Positions 1 to 8,764 of a stretch of 45,104 nt of DNA are shown here, piece by piece. Below the pieces are notes generated by a model. It was given only the letters and a program-made list of their open reading frames with translations, did not search any database and was not told where the DNA came from. Made by a program: the position numbers and the translations under genes. The number at the start of each line of letters is the position of its first letter. Position 1 is the first letter of the stretch. Source of the stretch: Bacteroidales bacterium (GTDB taxonomy: Bacteria > Bacteroidota > Bacteroidia > Bacteroidales > UBA932); assembly GCA_017961345.1 (NCBI GenBank), contig JAGCXP010000064.1, forward strand, positions 1-45,104. The letters are read 5' to 3'.

Positions 1-262
1 AGAGGATATCCTCCGCCTGTTGTATCACGCTACGGAGTTGGGCACGATGAACATCAAACAAAGGGAGGAGTACGAAGAAAAGATGAGAAACGAATTGGAT
101 ATCAGCCTCGAAAAACGTTTCGTTGCGGAAAAGAGCCGTGCGGAAGGTTTGGCGGAAGGCCGTACTGAAGTCGCCAAAGAGATGCTCAAACATGGTATTC
201 CCCTTGAAACCGTAGTCTCCTGTACCGGTCTCTCCCAAGAGGCTGTAGAAGCGCTGCGCTAG
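1..262 (+). CDS. C-terminal part of an Rpn-family nuclease/putative transposase (partial)
   Basis: The reading frame is open from base 2 to the TAG at 260-262, so the gene begins before the window; 86 residues are visible. The visible part is a charged helical tail (EDILRLLYHATELG, then MNIKQREEYEEKMRNELD and a stretch rich in Glu, Arg and Lys), ending in a short segment of the type GIPLETVVSCTGLSQEAVEALR shape. This is the usual tail of PD-(D/E)XK nuclease family (Rpn/PDDEXK_2) proteins in Bacteroidales, where a GLS-type helix-turn-helix follows the coiled region. The catalytic domain lies outside the window, so activity cannot be judged. A terminator follows 23 bases downstream. A second member of the same family starts at 44426. 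Confidence 0.7.
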   Translation, partial: EDILRLLYHATELGTMNIKQREEYEEKMRNELDISLEKRFVAEKSRAEGLAEGRTEVAKEMLKHGIPLETVVSCTGLSQEAVEALR

Positions 263-284
263 ACTCTCTTTTCAAAAATAACTC

Positions 285-321
285 AAATCCCCAACCGCAC
301 TTTTGCGATGGGGATTTTTTT
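285..321 (+). terminator. Intrinsic terminator of the Rpn-family gene
   Basis: An AAATCCCC arm (285-292) pairs with GGGGATTT (310-317). The 17-base loop can form an inner CGCA/TGCG stem. The right arm runs into a T tract ending at 321. It lies 23 bases after the stop at 262, on the same strand. Confidence 0.85.
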
Positions 322-351
322 GTATTTAGACGTACGGACTTGAGAAAGAGA

Positions 352-383
352 GTTGCATTTCTCAAAGAAAGTTCCTAACTTTG
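352..383 (+). promoter_or_regulatory. Bacteroidota-type promoter upstream of the first BACON/FISUMP lipoprotein
   Basis: GTTG at 352-355 (consensus TTTG at -33) is followed after exactly 20 bases by TAACTTTG at 376-383, a full match to TAnnTTTG. Transcription would start near 390. That leaves a leader of about 260 nt before the likely start codon at 654. Confidence 0.65.
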
Positions 384-653
384 ATTGTCATCATTAGATG
401 GCAGACATATAGCGAAAGTGTTTTTCGCCAACCTTCTGGAAATCTAGACAATTTCAAAATGCAAGGGTAGGCGGCAAAAGCACTCCGCCCGTTCGTGTGA
501 TTATGTTGTCGGTGGGCTTCTGCTCATTCGTGCTCCATAACAAGCGGGTGTGGAGTACGTTTGTTTCTTCCTTGCAACGTTGGTCTAGAACGTCCAGAAG
601 AAGTTACGAAAACGGCTCCACACTTTTTGTGTATACACCATTCGGGGGGCGGG
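384..653 (+). other. Long structured leader before the lipoprotein gene
   Basis: Together with 263-383 this makes about 390 bases without a convincing gene. Downstream of the promoter there are several inverted repeats: GCGAAA/TTTCGC around 412-429, GGCGG/CCGCC around 471-490, and GTGTGGAG (548-555) with CTCCACAC (616-623). The last is followed directly by TTTTTG, as in a terminator. An ORF can be read at 497-769, but it overlaps the lipoprotein in another frame and has no recognisable content. The leader could carry regulation by premature termination; no known riboswitch was recognised. Confidence 0.4.
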
Positions 654-3617
654 ATGGAAAAATTGAAGGCAATGAAATTCTCAAAATGTATCATACTCGC
701 TATGATTTCAATGGTTGGTATATCGTGTACGCACGAATCGCAGGATATTACCGATCAGATATCAAATAAGGGGGGCTTTGCGGGCAGTTACGCCTTGGAT
801 GATGGTACGGGTTTGACAAACGCTTATTTGACATTTAGCAATGATAAGATGTATTTATATTCCCAGAACGAGAAGGTCGTACTCGCCGAAAACTATTTGT
901 GGTTTACCAAAGCATCAGACTATACGCTAGATATCTCAGGCGACTATTCGGTTTCATCGGGGATACTCTACTGTAACGGAGTACCTTATGGGAAAATCCA
1001 ATTAACTGAAAGCGAATTGACTCTTGAGGGAAAGAGATATCGTAAAATCCTTGGCTTAAAGGAAGATCGTTATACCTCTATTCAAATCGAGGGAGAATTG
1101 ACGCGGTTATGTACCTACCAAAAAGGGAACTTGTCAATTCCGGTTTCAGTTACGAAGACCATTCCTTCCGGAAAGATAGCGGTTCAGAATAATTCTTCTT
1201 GGATCAGCCGTTGTGAATTGAAAGATAGAAAATTAGAACTGGTAGTAGATGAGAATAACAACGGGGTACTTAGGATGGCGAGCGTGGTGTTGTCATATCC
1301 GGGTGCAGAGAATGTCACTCTTTCCGTAAAGCAAGAATACTCCACATCAGTCATTATCTGTTCTCCTTCCTATCAAGATGTTGGAAATGAAGGAGGGAAT
1401 TACTCCTTTTCTTATTCCATTCAGAATCCTCGTGATGCCGCCTCTGTGACTGTATCTACATCAACCGATTGGATTACCAATATAGTGACTTCGGGAAATG
1501 TTGTTAGTTACAAGGTGTCAGATAATGCCTCAATAAATCGGCGTAATGGCAATATAACCTTAAATTATGGACTGCCGTATTCCAACAGTTACGCCTCCAA
1601 ATCTTTTACTGTTCGTCAATCATCATTCCCCATAACAGTATTCACATTAAATAAGAGTGAACTGGCTCTTCAGGTCGGAAAAAGTGAGACATTACAACTG
1701 TCCTTATATCCGGAAGATGTATCTGTGCTTTGGTCGTCAAGTAAGACATCTGTGGCGACTGTAAGCAGTACGGGGAAAGTAACAGCCGTATTATGTGGCG
1801 AAGCGATGATTACTGTCATATCTTCTGACGGAAGTAAATCGGCCACTTGTGCCGTGACTGTTACACCGGAGGTGACGGGAGTTTCTTTAAATAAAACGAG
1901 CTTGTCCTTATCAGAAGGGGAATCAGAAAAATTAACTGCGACCGTAAGCCCGTCAACCGCTATTTATAAGAGTGTCAGTTGGGCTACAAACAATGAATCC
2001 GTGGCGAAAGTAGATCAAACAGGCAAAGTGACTGCGGTTTCAAAAGGAACTGCTACGATAACGGCAACGGCAAAGGATGGCAGTGGCAAATCAGCGTCTT
2101 GCTCTGTTTCTGTCAAACGATTGGTGGCCTCTATCACTTTGGATAAGTCCTCAATTGTTCTATATAAAGGAAATAATGAGACTATTACCGCGACTGTCAG
2201 TCCGTCGACGGCCAGCAATAAAAATATTACCTGGTCTAGTTCAAATACTTCCGTTGCGACGGTTTCCTCTTCCGGCGTAGTTTCTGGGGTGGCTAAAGGA
2301 ACGGCGACAATAAGCGCAACCGCCCAAGATGGTAGTGGAGTGTCCAAGACCTGTCAGGTGGAGGTGAAACAATATGTGACGGGGATTACATTAGGTGATT
2401 TGATATTAAGCAATGGTCAGAACATGACTTTAACAGCGATCGTTACCCCATCTGATGCCAGCGACAAATCTTTGACATGGTCTAGTTCAAATACTTCTGT
2501 TGCGACGGTTTCCGAATCCGGTGTTGTGACGGCTGTTTCAGAGGGAACAACTACGATAACGGCCGTGGCTAAAGATGGTAGCGGAAAATCGGCGTCATGT
2601 TTAGTGAGAGTAGTAGGCAATGATTTGTCTTCTTCAAACTCTGCGAATTGTTACATCGTATCAGCGGCGGGTTCCTATGCATTTGAAACCGTGAAAGGTA
2701 ATTCCTCTGAATTAGTTGGTAATGTCGCATCAGCAGAAGTTTTGTGGGAGTCATTTGGAACTTCGACCGTTCCTGTAAAAGGCGATATTATTGGTTCTGT
2801 ATATTATGCAAATAACCACATAGCATTTGTAACACCCTCGACCCTTAAGAGCGGTAATGCTGTTATTGCCGCGAAGGATGCATCCGGAAACATCCTTTGG
2901 TCCTGGCATATTTGGGTGTGCGGCGGCTATGACCCCTTGGAATCGGCCCAACGCTATTACAATAACGCCGGTAGAATGATGGACCGAAATCTCGGCGCAA
3001 CCTCTTCTAAGACTGGCGATGTCAGGGCTCTCGGCCTGTTTTATCAGTGGGGCAGGAAAGATCCTTTCCTCGGAAGTAGTAGTATTTCGTCCGATACGAA
3101 GGCCGCATCAACGCTTTCATGGCCTTCTTCCGTCTCTTCAAACAGCAGCAATGGAACGATTGCATACGCTATCGCGCACCCCACCACGTTCATCACGCAC
3201 AATTCCTACAATGACGATTGGTACTATACGGGTGATACCTATACGGATAACACACGCTGGAAATCTAGAAAAACCATATACGACCCTTGCCCTCCGGGCT
3301 GGAAGGTCCCTGAAAGCGAGGTTTGGTCTTTGGCCGGCAGAACGAGTAGTGACTTCTCGTACACATTTGACTCCACATACAAAGGCATGAACTTCAGCGG
3401 AAAGTTCGGTGACTCAGAAGCAATCTGGTATCCTGCTGCGGGTTCTTACGGCAGTGGCAGCGGCAAAGTTGGTTATTGGTGGTCGTATACGCCTAGCGAC
3501 CGCTATGCGTTAGGCTTCAAGATCAGCTACTATGGTAGTGGCGGAGTAAAACCGTCGGCCCAATGCATGAGGGATGGCGGCCTCTCAATTCGTTGTGTGT
3601 CAGAGACGATTAATTAA
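654..3617 (+). CDS. Modular surface lipoprotein: BACON-like modules, four Big_2 Ig-like repeats, FISUMP-like C-terminus
   Basis: A predicted cell-surface lipoprotein of 987 residues. The N-terminus has a hydrophobic signal ending in MVGISC, a plausible lipoprotein cleavage site. ATG 672 is an alternative start giving a tidier signal peptide (MKFSKCIILAMISMVGISC). Order of parts: a GSYALDDGTG domain (about 30-115), two BACON-like modules (about 150-330; the second shows GGNYSFSYSIQNP and WITNI), four Big_2 Ig-like repeats of about 83 residues (about 335-655, each with the SVATVSSTGKVTAV and TATITATAKDGS pattern), then a C-terminal domain with NCYIVSAAGSY, MMDRNLGAT, YQWGRKDPF and TIYDPCPPGW. 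This last part matches the Fibrobacter succinogenes major paralogous (FISUMP) type. BACON and Ig-like modules are usually associated with glycan or surface binding; the ligand here is unknown. The 650-residue protein at 40958 has the same ends but lacks the Ig repeats. Confidence 0.85.
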   Translation: MEKLKAMKFSKCIILAMISMVGISCTHESQDITDQISNKGGFAGSYALDDGTGLTNAYLTFSNDKMYLYSQNEKVVLAENYLWFTKASDYTLDISGDYSVSSGILYCNGVPYGKIQLTESELTLEGKRYRKILGLKEDRYTSIQIEGELTRLCTYQKGNLSIPVSVTKTIPSGKIAVQNNSSWISRCELKDRKLELVVDENNNGVLRMASVVLSYPGAENVTLSVKQEYSTSVIICSPSYQDVGNEGGNYSFSYSIQNPRDAASVTVSTSTDWITNIVTSGNVVSYKVSDNASINRRNGNITLNYGLPYSNSYASKSFTVRQSSFPITVFTLNKSELALQVGKSETLQLSLYPEDVSVLWSSSKTSVATVSSTGKVTAVLCGEAMITVISSDGSKSATCAVTVTPEVTGVSLNKTSLSLSEGESEKLTATVSPSTAIYKSVSWATNNESVAKVDQTGKVTAVSKGTATITATAKDGSGKSASCSVSVKRLVASITLDKSSIVLYKGNNETITATVSPSTASNKNITWSSSNTSVATVSSSGVVSGVAKGTATISATAQDGSGVSKTCQVEVKQYVTGITLGDLILSNGQNMTLTAIVTPSDASDKSLTWSSSNTSVATVSESGVVTAVSEGTTTITAVAKDGSGKSASCLVRVVGNDLSSSNSANCYIVSAAGSYAFETVKGNSSELVGNVASAEVLWESFGTSTVPVKGDIIGSVYYANNHIAFVTPSTLKSGNAVIAAKDASGNILWSWHIWVCGGYDPLESAQRYYNNAGRMMDRNLGATSSKTGDVRALGLFYQWGRKDPFLGSSSISSDTKAASTLSWPSSVSSNSSNGTIAYAIAHPTTFITHNSYNDDWYYTGDTYTDNTRWKSRKTIYDPCPPGWKVPESEVWSLAGRTSSDFSYTFDSTYKGMNFSGKFGDSEAIWYPAAGSYGSGSGKVGYWWSYTPSDRYALGFKISYYGSGGVKPSAQCMRDGGLSIRCVSETIN
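1630..2615 (+). repeat. Four tandem Big_2 coding repeats of about 247 bp
   Basis: The four Ig-like modules inside the lipoprotein lie at about 1630-1870, 1875-2120, 2121-2370 and 2371-2615. Modules three and four share a 36-base stretch (about 2232-2267 and 2479-2514) with a single mismatch. This indicates recent duplication or gene conversion rather than four long-separated domains. Copy number could vary between strains. Confidence 0.75.
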
Positions 3618-3627
3618 TGAAACCAAA

Positions 3628-3646
3628 CGAACGAGAGTGAACGCTT
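3628..3646 (+). repeat. Short dispersed element, copy 1 (after the first FISUMP gene)
   Basis: The 19 bases beginning CGAACGAGAG lie 10 bases after the lipoprotein stop. They match 42933-42951, which follows the paralogous lipoprotein, at 17 of 19 positions. A shorter related copy sits at 44225-44239. All three are on the + strand. Confidence 0.5.
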
Positions 3647-3729
3647 TGAATCCACTGCGGTCTTTTGTTTGTGACCTGTAGGACGCGGAGCGACCGGAAT
3701 GAATATTATTATCTAAAAATTGTAGAATA

Positions 3730-3978
3730 ATGAAGTCGACTGATTTAATTGTAAATATTCGTGATGTATTGAACTCTGATAAGTATCCTAACGAAATGAC
3801 TGCGAGTCAAATATCAAGTGCTTTAGTTGAGATGGGAATTGATACCTGCCCTCGTACCGTGAACGATAGCATTAGGCGAGACCCATTAAAGCGAGTCTGT
3901 AAATGGTCGTTCCTTAGGCCAAAGAAGTATTTCATAAACCCCTTTCCCCTCCAGCGAAAATCTAATTTGAAAAAATGA
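3730..3978 (+). CDS. Small helix-turn-helix-like protein
   Basis: 82 residues, AT-rich compared with the core, not recognised as a named family. Residues about 22-52 (MTASQISSALVEMGIDTCPR then TVNDSIRRDP) have the spacing of a helix-turn-helix, with the second helix basic and followed by KRVCKW. A DNA-binding or regulatory role is inferred from this alone. It lies 112 bases after the FISUMP lipoprotein and 38 bases before a PD-(D/E)XK-like gene on the same strand, so the two may be co-transcribed. There is no obvious ribosome binding site, as is usual in this phylum. Confidence 0.5.
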   Translation: MKSTDLIVNIRDVLNSDKYPNEMTASQISSALVEMGIDTCPRTVNDSIRRDPLKRVCKWSFLRPKKYFINPFPLQRKSNLKK

Positions 3979-4016
3979 CCTCATCATTAAGATTCAGCAC
4001 ATTGAAACGTTAGATT

Positions 4017-4529
4017 ATGAGACTGAGTAAAATTCACAAAAAGATCTTGTTCCAAGCAGTTCCACTGATAGAAGCCCTAATTGAAATGAAGGGTACTGAT
4101 ATCAGTGAAGAAGATATCCGCGGATGTTTAATGCAGGCTTTTGGAGATATAAGAGGTTATAAGATTCGTCAAGAGTGTGAGGGACGTACCGATATTGTCG
4201 TATATACTTCTGGTGAAAGGCCTGTTATCAAGTATGAATTGAAGACATTTTTTAAGCCAAATGAACTTCCTCAGCGGATAGAAGGGGATATCCATGAAGA
4301 CTTTACAAAACTTCAAAAGTCGGCCGACAATGCTTGTTGCTACTTTCTTTTTGTAGCATCCACCCAACAATTGAGAAAAAACACAGTGCGGTTTATCAAC
4401 GATTATGCACAACAAGGACAAGGTACGGCCATCAACGTCCCCGGCATAATGAACGAGGTAAGCGCCATTGTAAAACGCAGTGAAATTCGCGATACTTTTG
4501 TAATCTATTCTTGGCGGATTCTCCCCTGA
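4017..4529 (+). CDS. PD-(D/E)XK nuclease-like accessory protein
   Basis: 170 residues, of unrecognised family. Residues 57-76 read RTDIVVYTSGERPVIKYELK, giving Asp59 and Glu74-x-Lys76 on two adjacent strands, which is the geometry of the PD-(D/E)XK nuclease core. The region before it (about 17-50) is helical and the part after it (about 85-130) contains KSADNACCYFLFVAS, which could supply the remaining core strand. A defence or restriction-type role is an inference; DNA-binding residues are not evident, so it could instead be a degenerate or regulatory member. It follows the helix-turn-helix-like gene by 38 bases and ends 18 bases from the convergent glycosyltransferase stop. Base composition is AT-rich, suggesting acquisition. 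Confidence 0.5.
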   Translation: MRLSKIHKKILFQAVPLIEALIEMKGTDISEEDIRGCLMQAFGDIRGYKIRQECEGRTDIVVYTSGERPVIKYELKTFFKPNELPQRIEGDIHEDFTKLQKSADNACCYFLFVASTQQLRKNTVRFINDYAQQGQGTAINVPGIMNEVSAIVKRSEIRDTFVIYSWRILP

Positions 4530-4547
4530 TTCACCAAAATCTAACCC

Positions 4548-5513
4548 CTAGAACTTCTCCGAAATATTGTAGTGATTCCTTTCCTGGGAATTGCGGGAAA
4601 TCATTTCGCCGAGCAGTCCGGCGAGGAAAAGCAGTACGCCGAGAATCAGCGCCGTGAGGGCGAGGAAAAAGCCGGGTTGGTCGGTGACGGGACGGTAGGG
4701 GAGGGCGTGGCTCTGGGCGACGAGTTTCTCCACGATGATCCACACGGCGCAGACGAAGCCGACCAGGAAGGTCAGCAGGCCGGTGAAGCCGAAAAAGTGC
4801 ATGGGCTTCTTGCCGAAGGTGCTCAGAAACCACAGGGACAGCAGGTCGAGGAAGCCGTTGATGAAGCGCTCCATGCCGAATTTGCTCTTGCCGTATTTGC
4901 GTTTGCTGTGATGGACGGGCTTTTCGGTAATGCGGGTAAAACCCTCATTTTTGGCCAGATAGGGGATGTAGCGGTGCATTTCCCCATAGACTTCGATACT
5001 CTTGACCACTTCGCTCCGATAGGCCTTCAGTCCGCAGTTCATGTCGTGCAGGGAAATGCCCGTAATGCGGCGCGCCGTCCAGTTGTATAATTTGGAGGGA
5101 AGGTTCTTGGTCAGCTTGTTGTCCAGCCGCTTCTGTTTCCATCCCGAGACGATGTCCCAGCCTTCTTCCGTAATCATCCGGTAGAGTTCGGGAATTTCGT
5201 CGGGGGAGTCCTGCAGGTCGGCGTCCATCGTGATGACCACCTCTCCGGCGGCCTCCTTGAACCCGTTGAAGAGGGCCGCGGACTTGCCGTAGTTGCGCCG
5301 GTGGCGGATGCCCCGGATGGCGGGATTCTGTTTTCCAAGTTCGCAGACAACCTTCCACGAGGCGTCGGTGCTGCCGTCGTCCACGAGGATGATTTCATAA
5401 CTGAGGTTCATGCCGGAAGCCACCCGGCTGATCCATTCGGTCAGTTCGGCGAGCGACTCCTCTTCGTTGAAGAGGGAAATAACGACGGACAGGTTGAGAT
5501 TCGTTGTTTTCAT
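4548..5513 (-). CDS. Family 2 glycosyltransferase, polyprenyl-phosphate (DPM1/GtrB-like) type
   Basis: 321 residues. It probably transfers a sugar from a nucleotide sugar to a polyprenyl phosphate at the inner membrane, feeding glycan or protein glycosylation. The GT-A domain is clear: [12 protein letters not shown] (9-20), nucleotide-binding VDDGSTD (44-50) and the metal-binding DADLQD (97-102). The [11 protein letters not shown] and [10 protein letters not shown] stretches are typical of this group. Two transmembrane helices follow (about 241-262 and 283-304). The start at 5513 is ATG and gives the family-typical N-terminus; an upstream extension in frame is possible but unconvincing. It is divergent from thrS with 52 bases between the start codons. 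The donor sugar cannot be read from the sequence. Confidence 0.9.
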   Translation of the reverse strand: MKTTNLNLSVVISLFNEEESLAELTEWISRVASGMNLSYEIILVDDGSTDASWKVVCELGKQNPAIRGIRHRRNYGKSAALFNGFKEAAGEVVITMDADLQDSPDEIPELYRMITEEGWDIVSGWKQKRLDNKLTKNLPSKLYNWTARRITGISLHDMNCGLKAYRSEVVKSIEVYGEMHRYIPYLAKNEGFTRITEKPVHHSKRKYGKSKFGMERFINGFLDLLSLWFLSTFGKKPMHFFGFTGLLTFLVGFVCAVWIIVEKLVAQSHALPYRPVTDQPGFFLALTALILGVLLFLAGLLGEMISRNSQERNHYNISEKF

Positions 5514-5537
5514 CGCACAAATATACATAAATTTTCG

Positions 5538-5545
5538 TACCTTTG
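5538..5545 (+). promoter_or_regulatory. -7 element of the thrS promoter
   Basis: TACCTTTG matches TAnnTTTG exactly and lies 20 bases before the thrS ATG, so the leader would be very short. No good TTTG is found about 20 bases upstream, so the -33 part is weak. Confidence 0.5.
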
Positions 5546-5565
5546 CACGCTTAAAGAAACCGGAT

Positions 5566-7524
5566 ATGATTGAGATTAGCTTTCCTGACGGCAGCGTCAA
5601 GTCTTTCGAAGCGGGTGTAACCCCTTACGACATTGCGATGAGCATCAGCCCGAGGCTCGCCGAGCAAGTGCTCGCGGCCACGGTGATTCCCGCTTCCGAC
5701 ACTACGGGAAAGGGCTCGATCTGGGATTTGTCCCGTCCGATCAACGAGAACGCTTCCCTTCGCCTGCACAAGTGGGAGGACCCCGAAGCGAAGAAGGTGT
5801 TCTGGCACTCTTCGTCCCACCTGATGGCCGAGGCCCTCGAAAGCCTCTATCCGGGCATCAAGTTCGGTATCGGACCGGCCATCGAGAACGGTTTCTATTA
5901 TGACGTGGACTTCGGCGGCCATCAGCTCGTCGAAGCGGAGCTCAAGGCCATCGAGGACAAGATGATGGAGCTCGCCCGCAGCAAGGAGCGTTTCGTTCGC
6001 ACCGAGGTGAGCAAGGCCGATGCGCTCGCCAACTTCAAAGCCAAAGGGGACGAATACAAGTGCGAACTGATCGGCGACCTGCAGGACGGTACCATTACCT
6101 TCTATCAGAACGGACAGTTTACCGACCTGTGCCGCGGACCTCACCTGATGGATACTTCCGTCATCAAGGCGGTCAAGCTGACGGCCATCGCCGCCGCTTA
6201 CTGGAGAGGTGACGAGCATCGCCAGATGCTGACCCGTATCTACGGCATTACCTTTCCCAAGAAATCTCTCCTGGACGAGTACCTCGCCCTGATTGAAGAA
6301 GCCAAGAAACGCGACCACCGCAAAATCGGCCGTGAGATGGAACTCTTTACCTTCTCCCAGCGTGTAGGCCAGGGTCTGCCCCTGTGGCTTCCCAAAGGCG
6401 CCGCGCTGCGCGACCGTCTCGAGCAGTTCCTGCGCAAGATTCAGAAATCCTATGGTTACGACCAGGTGATTACTCCGCATATCGGCAGCAAGGACCTCTA
6501 TGTGACGAGCGGTCACTGGGCCCACTACGGCGCCGATTCCTTCCGCCCGATTACCACGCCGCAGGAAGGGGAGGAGTACCTGCTCAAGCCGATGAACTGC
6601 CCCCACCACTGCGAAATCTACCGCAGCAAGCCCCGTTCCTACAAGGATCTGCCCGTCCGTCTCGCCGAGTTCGGTACCGTGTACCGCTACGAGCAGAGCG
6701 GCGAGCTCCACGGCCTGACCCGCGTGCGCAGTTTTACCCAGGACGACGCCCACCTTTTCTGCCGTCCCGACCAGATCAAGGAAGAATTCTGCAAGGTCAT
6801 TGACATCATTCTCTATGTGTTCAAGACCTTGGATTTCAAGAACTACAAGGCGCAGGTGTCCCTGCGTGACCCGGATAACAAGACCAAATACATCGGCACC
6901 GACGAACACTGGGCGATGGCCGAAGCCGCCATCCAGGAAGCGGCCGCCGAAAAGGGTCTGCCGACGGTCGTTGAGACCGGTGAAGCCGCCTTCTATGGAC
7001 CGAAGCTGGACTTTATGGTCAAGGATGCCCTCGGAAGGGAATGGCAGTTGGGTACCATCCAGGTGGATTACAACCTGCCGGAGCGTTTCGGACTGGAATA
7101 TACCGGTACGGACGGCGGCAAATACCGCCCCGTGATGATTCACCGCGCCCCCTTCGGTTCGATGGAGCGTTTCGTGGCCGTGCTGCTGGAGCACACGGCG
7201 GGCAAACTCCCGCTTTGGCTCGCTCCGGATCAGGTAAATGTGCTGCCTTTGAGCGAAAAATATGCAGATTATGCAAAAAAAGTTTGTAATTTGCTGAATA
7301 ATTGCGAAATTCGCGCCTCCGTGGATGACCGTAACGAGACGCTCGGTAAGCGAATCCGCGAGAATGAGCTCAAACGCATCCCTTATATCGTGATTGTGGG
7401 AGAGAAGGAAGAGGCGGAAGGCACGGTGTCGGTACGCCGTCAGGGAGGCAAGGATTTGGGCACGATGACAATGGAAGCTTTCAGGGATCTGGTGCTGGAC
7501 GAAGTCCGCAGCCAGCTTGCCTGA
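5566..7524 (+). CDS. thrS: Threonine--tRNA ligase
   Basis: 652 residues, the normal length for bacterial ThrRS, which charges tRNA-Thr in the cytoplasm. The N-terminal TGS domain (1-62) is followed by the editing domain with the H81-SSS-H85 zinc motif. The catalytic core shows [10 protein letters not shown], the motif 2 stretch [15 protein letters not shown] and, later, [12 protein letters not shown]. The C-terminal anticodon-binding domain begins near [15 protein letters not shown] 5566 is chosen because it begins the TGS domain directly (MIEISFPDG); the longer frame upstream overlaps the divergent gene. It heads the classical thrS-infC-rpmI-rplT cluster, here followed by lepB. Confidence 0.97.
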   Translation: MIEISFPDGSVKSFEAGVTPYDIAMSISPRLAEQVLAATVIPASDTTGKGSIWDLSRPINENASLRLHKWEDPEAKKVFWHSSSHLMAEALESLYPGIKFGIGPAIENGFYYDVDFGGHQLVEAELKAIEDKMMELARSKERFVRTEVSKADALANFKAKGDEYKCELIGDLQDGTITFYQNGQFTDLCRGPHLMDTSVIKAVKLTAIAAAYWRGDEHRQMLTRIYGITFPKKSLLDEYLALIEEAKKRDHRKIGREMELFTFSQRVGQGLPLWLPKGAALRDRLEQFLRKIQKSYGYDQVITPHIGSKDLYVTSGHWAHYGADSFRPITTPQEGEEYLLKPMNCPHHCEIYRSKPRSYKDLPVRLAEFGTVYRYEQSGELHGLTRVRSFTQDDAHLFCRPDQIKEEFCKVIDIILYVFKTLDFKNYKAQVSLRDPDNKTKYIGTDEHWAMAEAAIQEAAAEKGLPTVVETGEAAFYGPKLDFMVKDALGREWQLGTIQVDYNLPERFGLEYTGTDGGKYRPVMIHRAPFGSMERFVAVLLEHTAGKLPLWLAPDQVNVLPLSEKYADYAKKVCNLLNNCEIRASVDDRNETLGKRIRENELKRIPYIVIVGEKEEAEGTVSVRRQGGKDLGTMTMEAFRDLVLDEVRSQLA

Positions 7525-7548
7525 ACGAAATATGTATAATATAATATA

Positions 7549-7554
7549 AGGAGG
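7549..7554 (+). promoter_or_regulatory. Strong Shine-Dalgarno site that decides the infC start
   Basis: AGGAGG at 7549-7554 is followed by nine bases and then ATC at 7564. Strong Shine-Dalgarno sites are uncommon in this phylum and few if any other genes in the window has one this good. The first ATG in frame (7597) is 42 bases away, too far to be served by it. Confidence 0.75.
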
Positions 7555-7563
7555 ACTTTTTTT

Positions 7564-8160
7564 ATCGCAACACCTTACAGACCGGGTCCCAGGCCGATGG
7601 CCCCCAGACCCAAACCCGTCCAAGGACCCCATCCCCAGAAAAACGAGGATGACGGACTGAGAATCAATGAGGAAATCACCGCGCCGCAGGTTCGGCTCGT
7701 TGGTGAGAATATCCCTCAGCAGGGCATCTTCCCCATTGCCGAAGCCAGGAAACTGGCGGACTCCCTGGAGTTGGACTTGGTCGAGATCAGTGCGAAAGCG
7801 GATCCTCCCGTATGCAAGATACTGGACTATCAGAAATATCTCTATCAGCAGCGTAAGAAAGCCAAGGAGATGAAGTCCAACAGTGCGAAGGTGGTGATCA
7901 AGGAAATCCGTTTCGGTCCCAATACGGACGAACACGATTTCCAGTTCAAGCTCAAGCACGCCCGGGAGTTTCTCGCGGGAGGCGACAAGGTCAAGTCGTC
8001 CGTGTTTTTCAAGGGACGCAGCATCGTGTACGCCGATCAGGGTGAGAAGTTGCTACTGAGGTTCGCCGTCGAGCTGGAGGATGTGGGAAGAGCCGAGCAG
8101 ATGCCCAAACTGGAAGGCAAGCGCATGATTATGATGATGGCGCCCATTAAAAAGAAATAA
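7564..8160 (+). CDS. infC: Translation initiation factor IF-3, probably with an AUC start
   Basis: IF-3 binds the 30S subunit and proofreads start-codon and initiator-tRNA pairing. The core runs from RINEEITAPQVRLVG through the N-domain, a basic linker (YQQRKKAKEMK) and a C-domain with KEIRFGPNTDEHDFQFK. In frame, the last stop upstream is TAA at 7537-7539. Between it and ATG 7597 there is no ATG, GTG or TTG. ATC at 7564 lies nine bases after AGGAGG and begins an extension read as (M)ATPYRPGPRP. Starting there gives 198 residues; starting at ATG 7597 gives 187. IF-3 genes are known to use rare start codons for autoregulation (AUU in E. coli), which supports the AUC choice. Confidence 0.9.
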   Translation: MATPYRPGPRPMAPRPKPVQGPHPQKNEDDGLRINEEITAPQVRLVGENIPQQGIFPIAEARKLADSLELDLVEISAKADPPVCKILDYQKYLYQQRKKAKEMKSNSAKVVIKEIRFGPNTDEHDFQFKLKHAREFLAGGDKVKSSVFFKGRSIVYADQGEKLLLRFAVELEDVGRAEQMPKLEGKRMIMMMAPIKKK

Positions 8161-8199
8161 ACTCGTGAGAGTATTTATATTAACTAAAATTTAACTGTT

Positions 8200-8394
8200 A
8201 TGCCCAAAATGAAAACCAACTCCGGTTCCAAAAAGCGTTTCACGCTTACCGGAACGGGAAAAGTCAAGAGAAAGCACGCTTACAAAAGCCACATTCTCAC
8301 CAAGAAGACCAAAAAGCAGAAGAGAAATTTGACCCACTTCGCTCTCGTGGATCACACCCAGGAGCGTCGCGTCAAAGCTTTGTTGGCCATGTAG
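8200..8394 (+). CDS. rpmI: 50S ribosomal protein L35 (bL35)
   Basis: 64 residues, very basic, starting [14 protein letters not shown] and containing [19 protein letters not shown], the diagnostic bL35 pattern. It belongs to the large ribosomal subunit. It lies 39 bases after infC and 21 bases before rplT, the conserved infC-rpmI-rplT order. Confidence 0.98.
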   Translation: MPKMKTNSGSKKRFTLTGTGKVKRKHAYKSHILTKKTKKQKRNLTHFALVDHTQERRVKALLAM

Positions 8395-8415
8395 AATCAT
8401 TAAAGAGTTAAATTT

Positions 8416-8760
8416 ATGCCTAGAAGTGTAAACTCTGTGGCCTCCAGGGCCCGCCGCAAGAAAATTCTCAAGAGAACCCGCGGCAACTTCCTCTCCAGGA
8501 AAAATGTCTGGACCGTTGCGAAGAACACCTATGAAAAGGGTCTGACCTACGCGTACCGTGACCGCAAGAACAAGAAACATGAATTCCGCGCCCTGTGGAT
8601 CCAGCGTATCAACGCTGCCGCCCGCCAGTTCGGTATGAACTATTCCCAGTTCATGGGCAAGCTCGCCAAGCAGAATGTCGGTCTCAACCGCAAAGTGCTG
8701 GCCGACCTCGCGATGAACAATCCCCAGGCGTTTGAAGCGATTGTCAACTCGGTAAAATAA
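8416..8760 (+). CDS. rplT: 50S ribosomal protein L20 (bL20)
   Basis: 114 residues with the bL20 N-terminus [19 protein letters not shown] and the conserved RNFLSRKN-type and NRKVLADLA stretches. bL20 binds 23S rRNA early in 50S assembly and represses its own operon in other bacteria; no such leader structure was identified here. It ends four bases before lepB. Confidence 0.98.
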   Translation: MPRSVNSVASRARRKKILKRTRGNFLSRKNVWTVAKNTYEKGLTYAYRDRKNKKHEFRALWIQRINAAARQFGMNYSQFMGKLAKQNVGLNRKVLADLAMNNPQAFEAIVNSVK

Positions 8761-8764
8761 GGTA

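Noticed and set aside
497..769. 90-residue ORF before and across the lipoprotein start
   Set aside because: Overlaps the lipoprotein signal sequence in another frame and shows no protein-like features.
5521..5565. A regulatory leader (T-box type) before thrS
   Set aside because: Only 52 bases separate the divergent start codons and the -7 element lies 20 bases from the ATG, leaving no room for a structured leader.
5551..7959. 802-residue ORF on the minus strand
   Set aside because: It is antisense to thrS and infC, both certain by motifs. Long antisense frames arise here from the codon bias of the GC-rich core.
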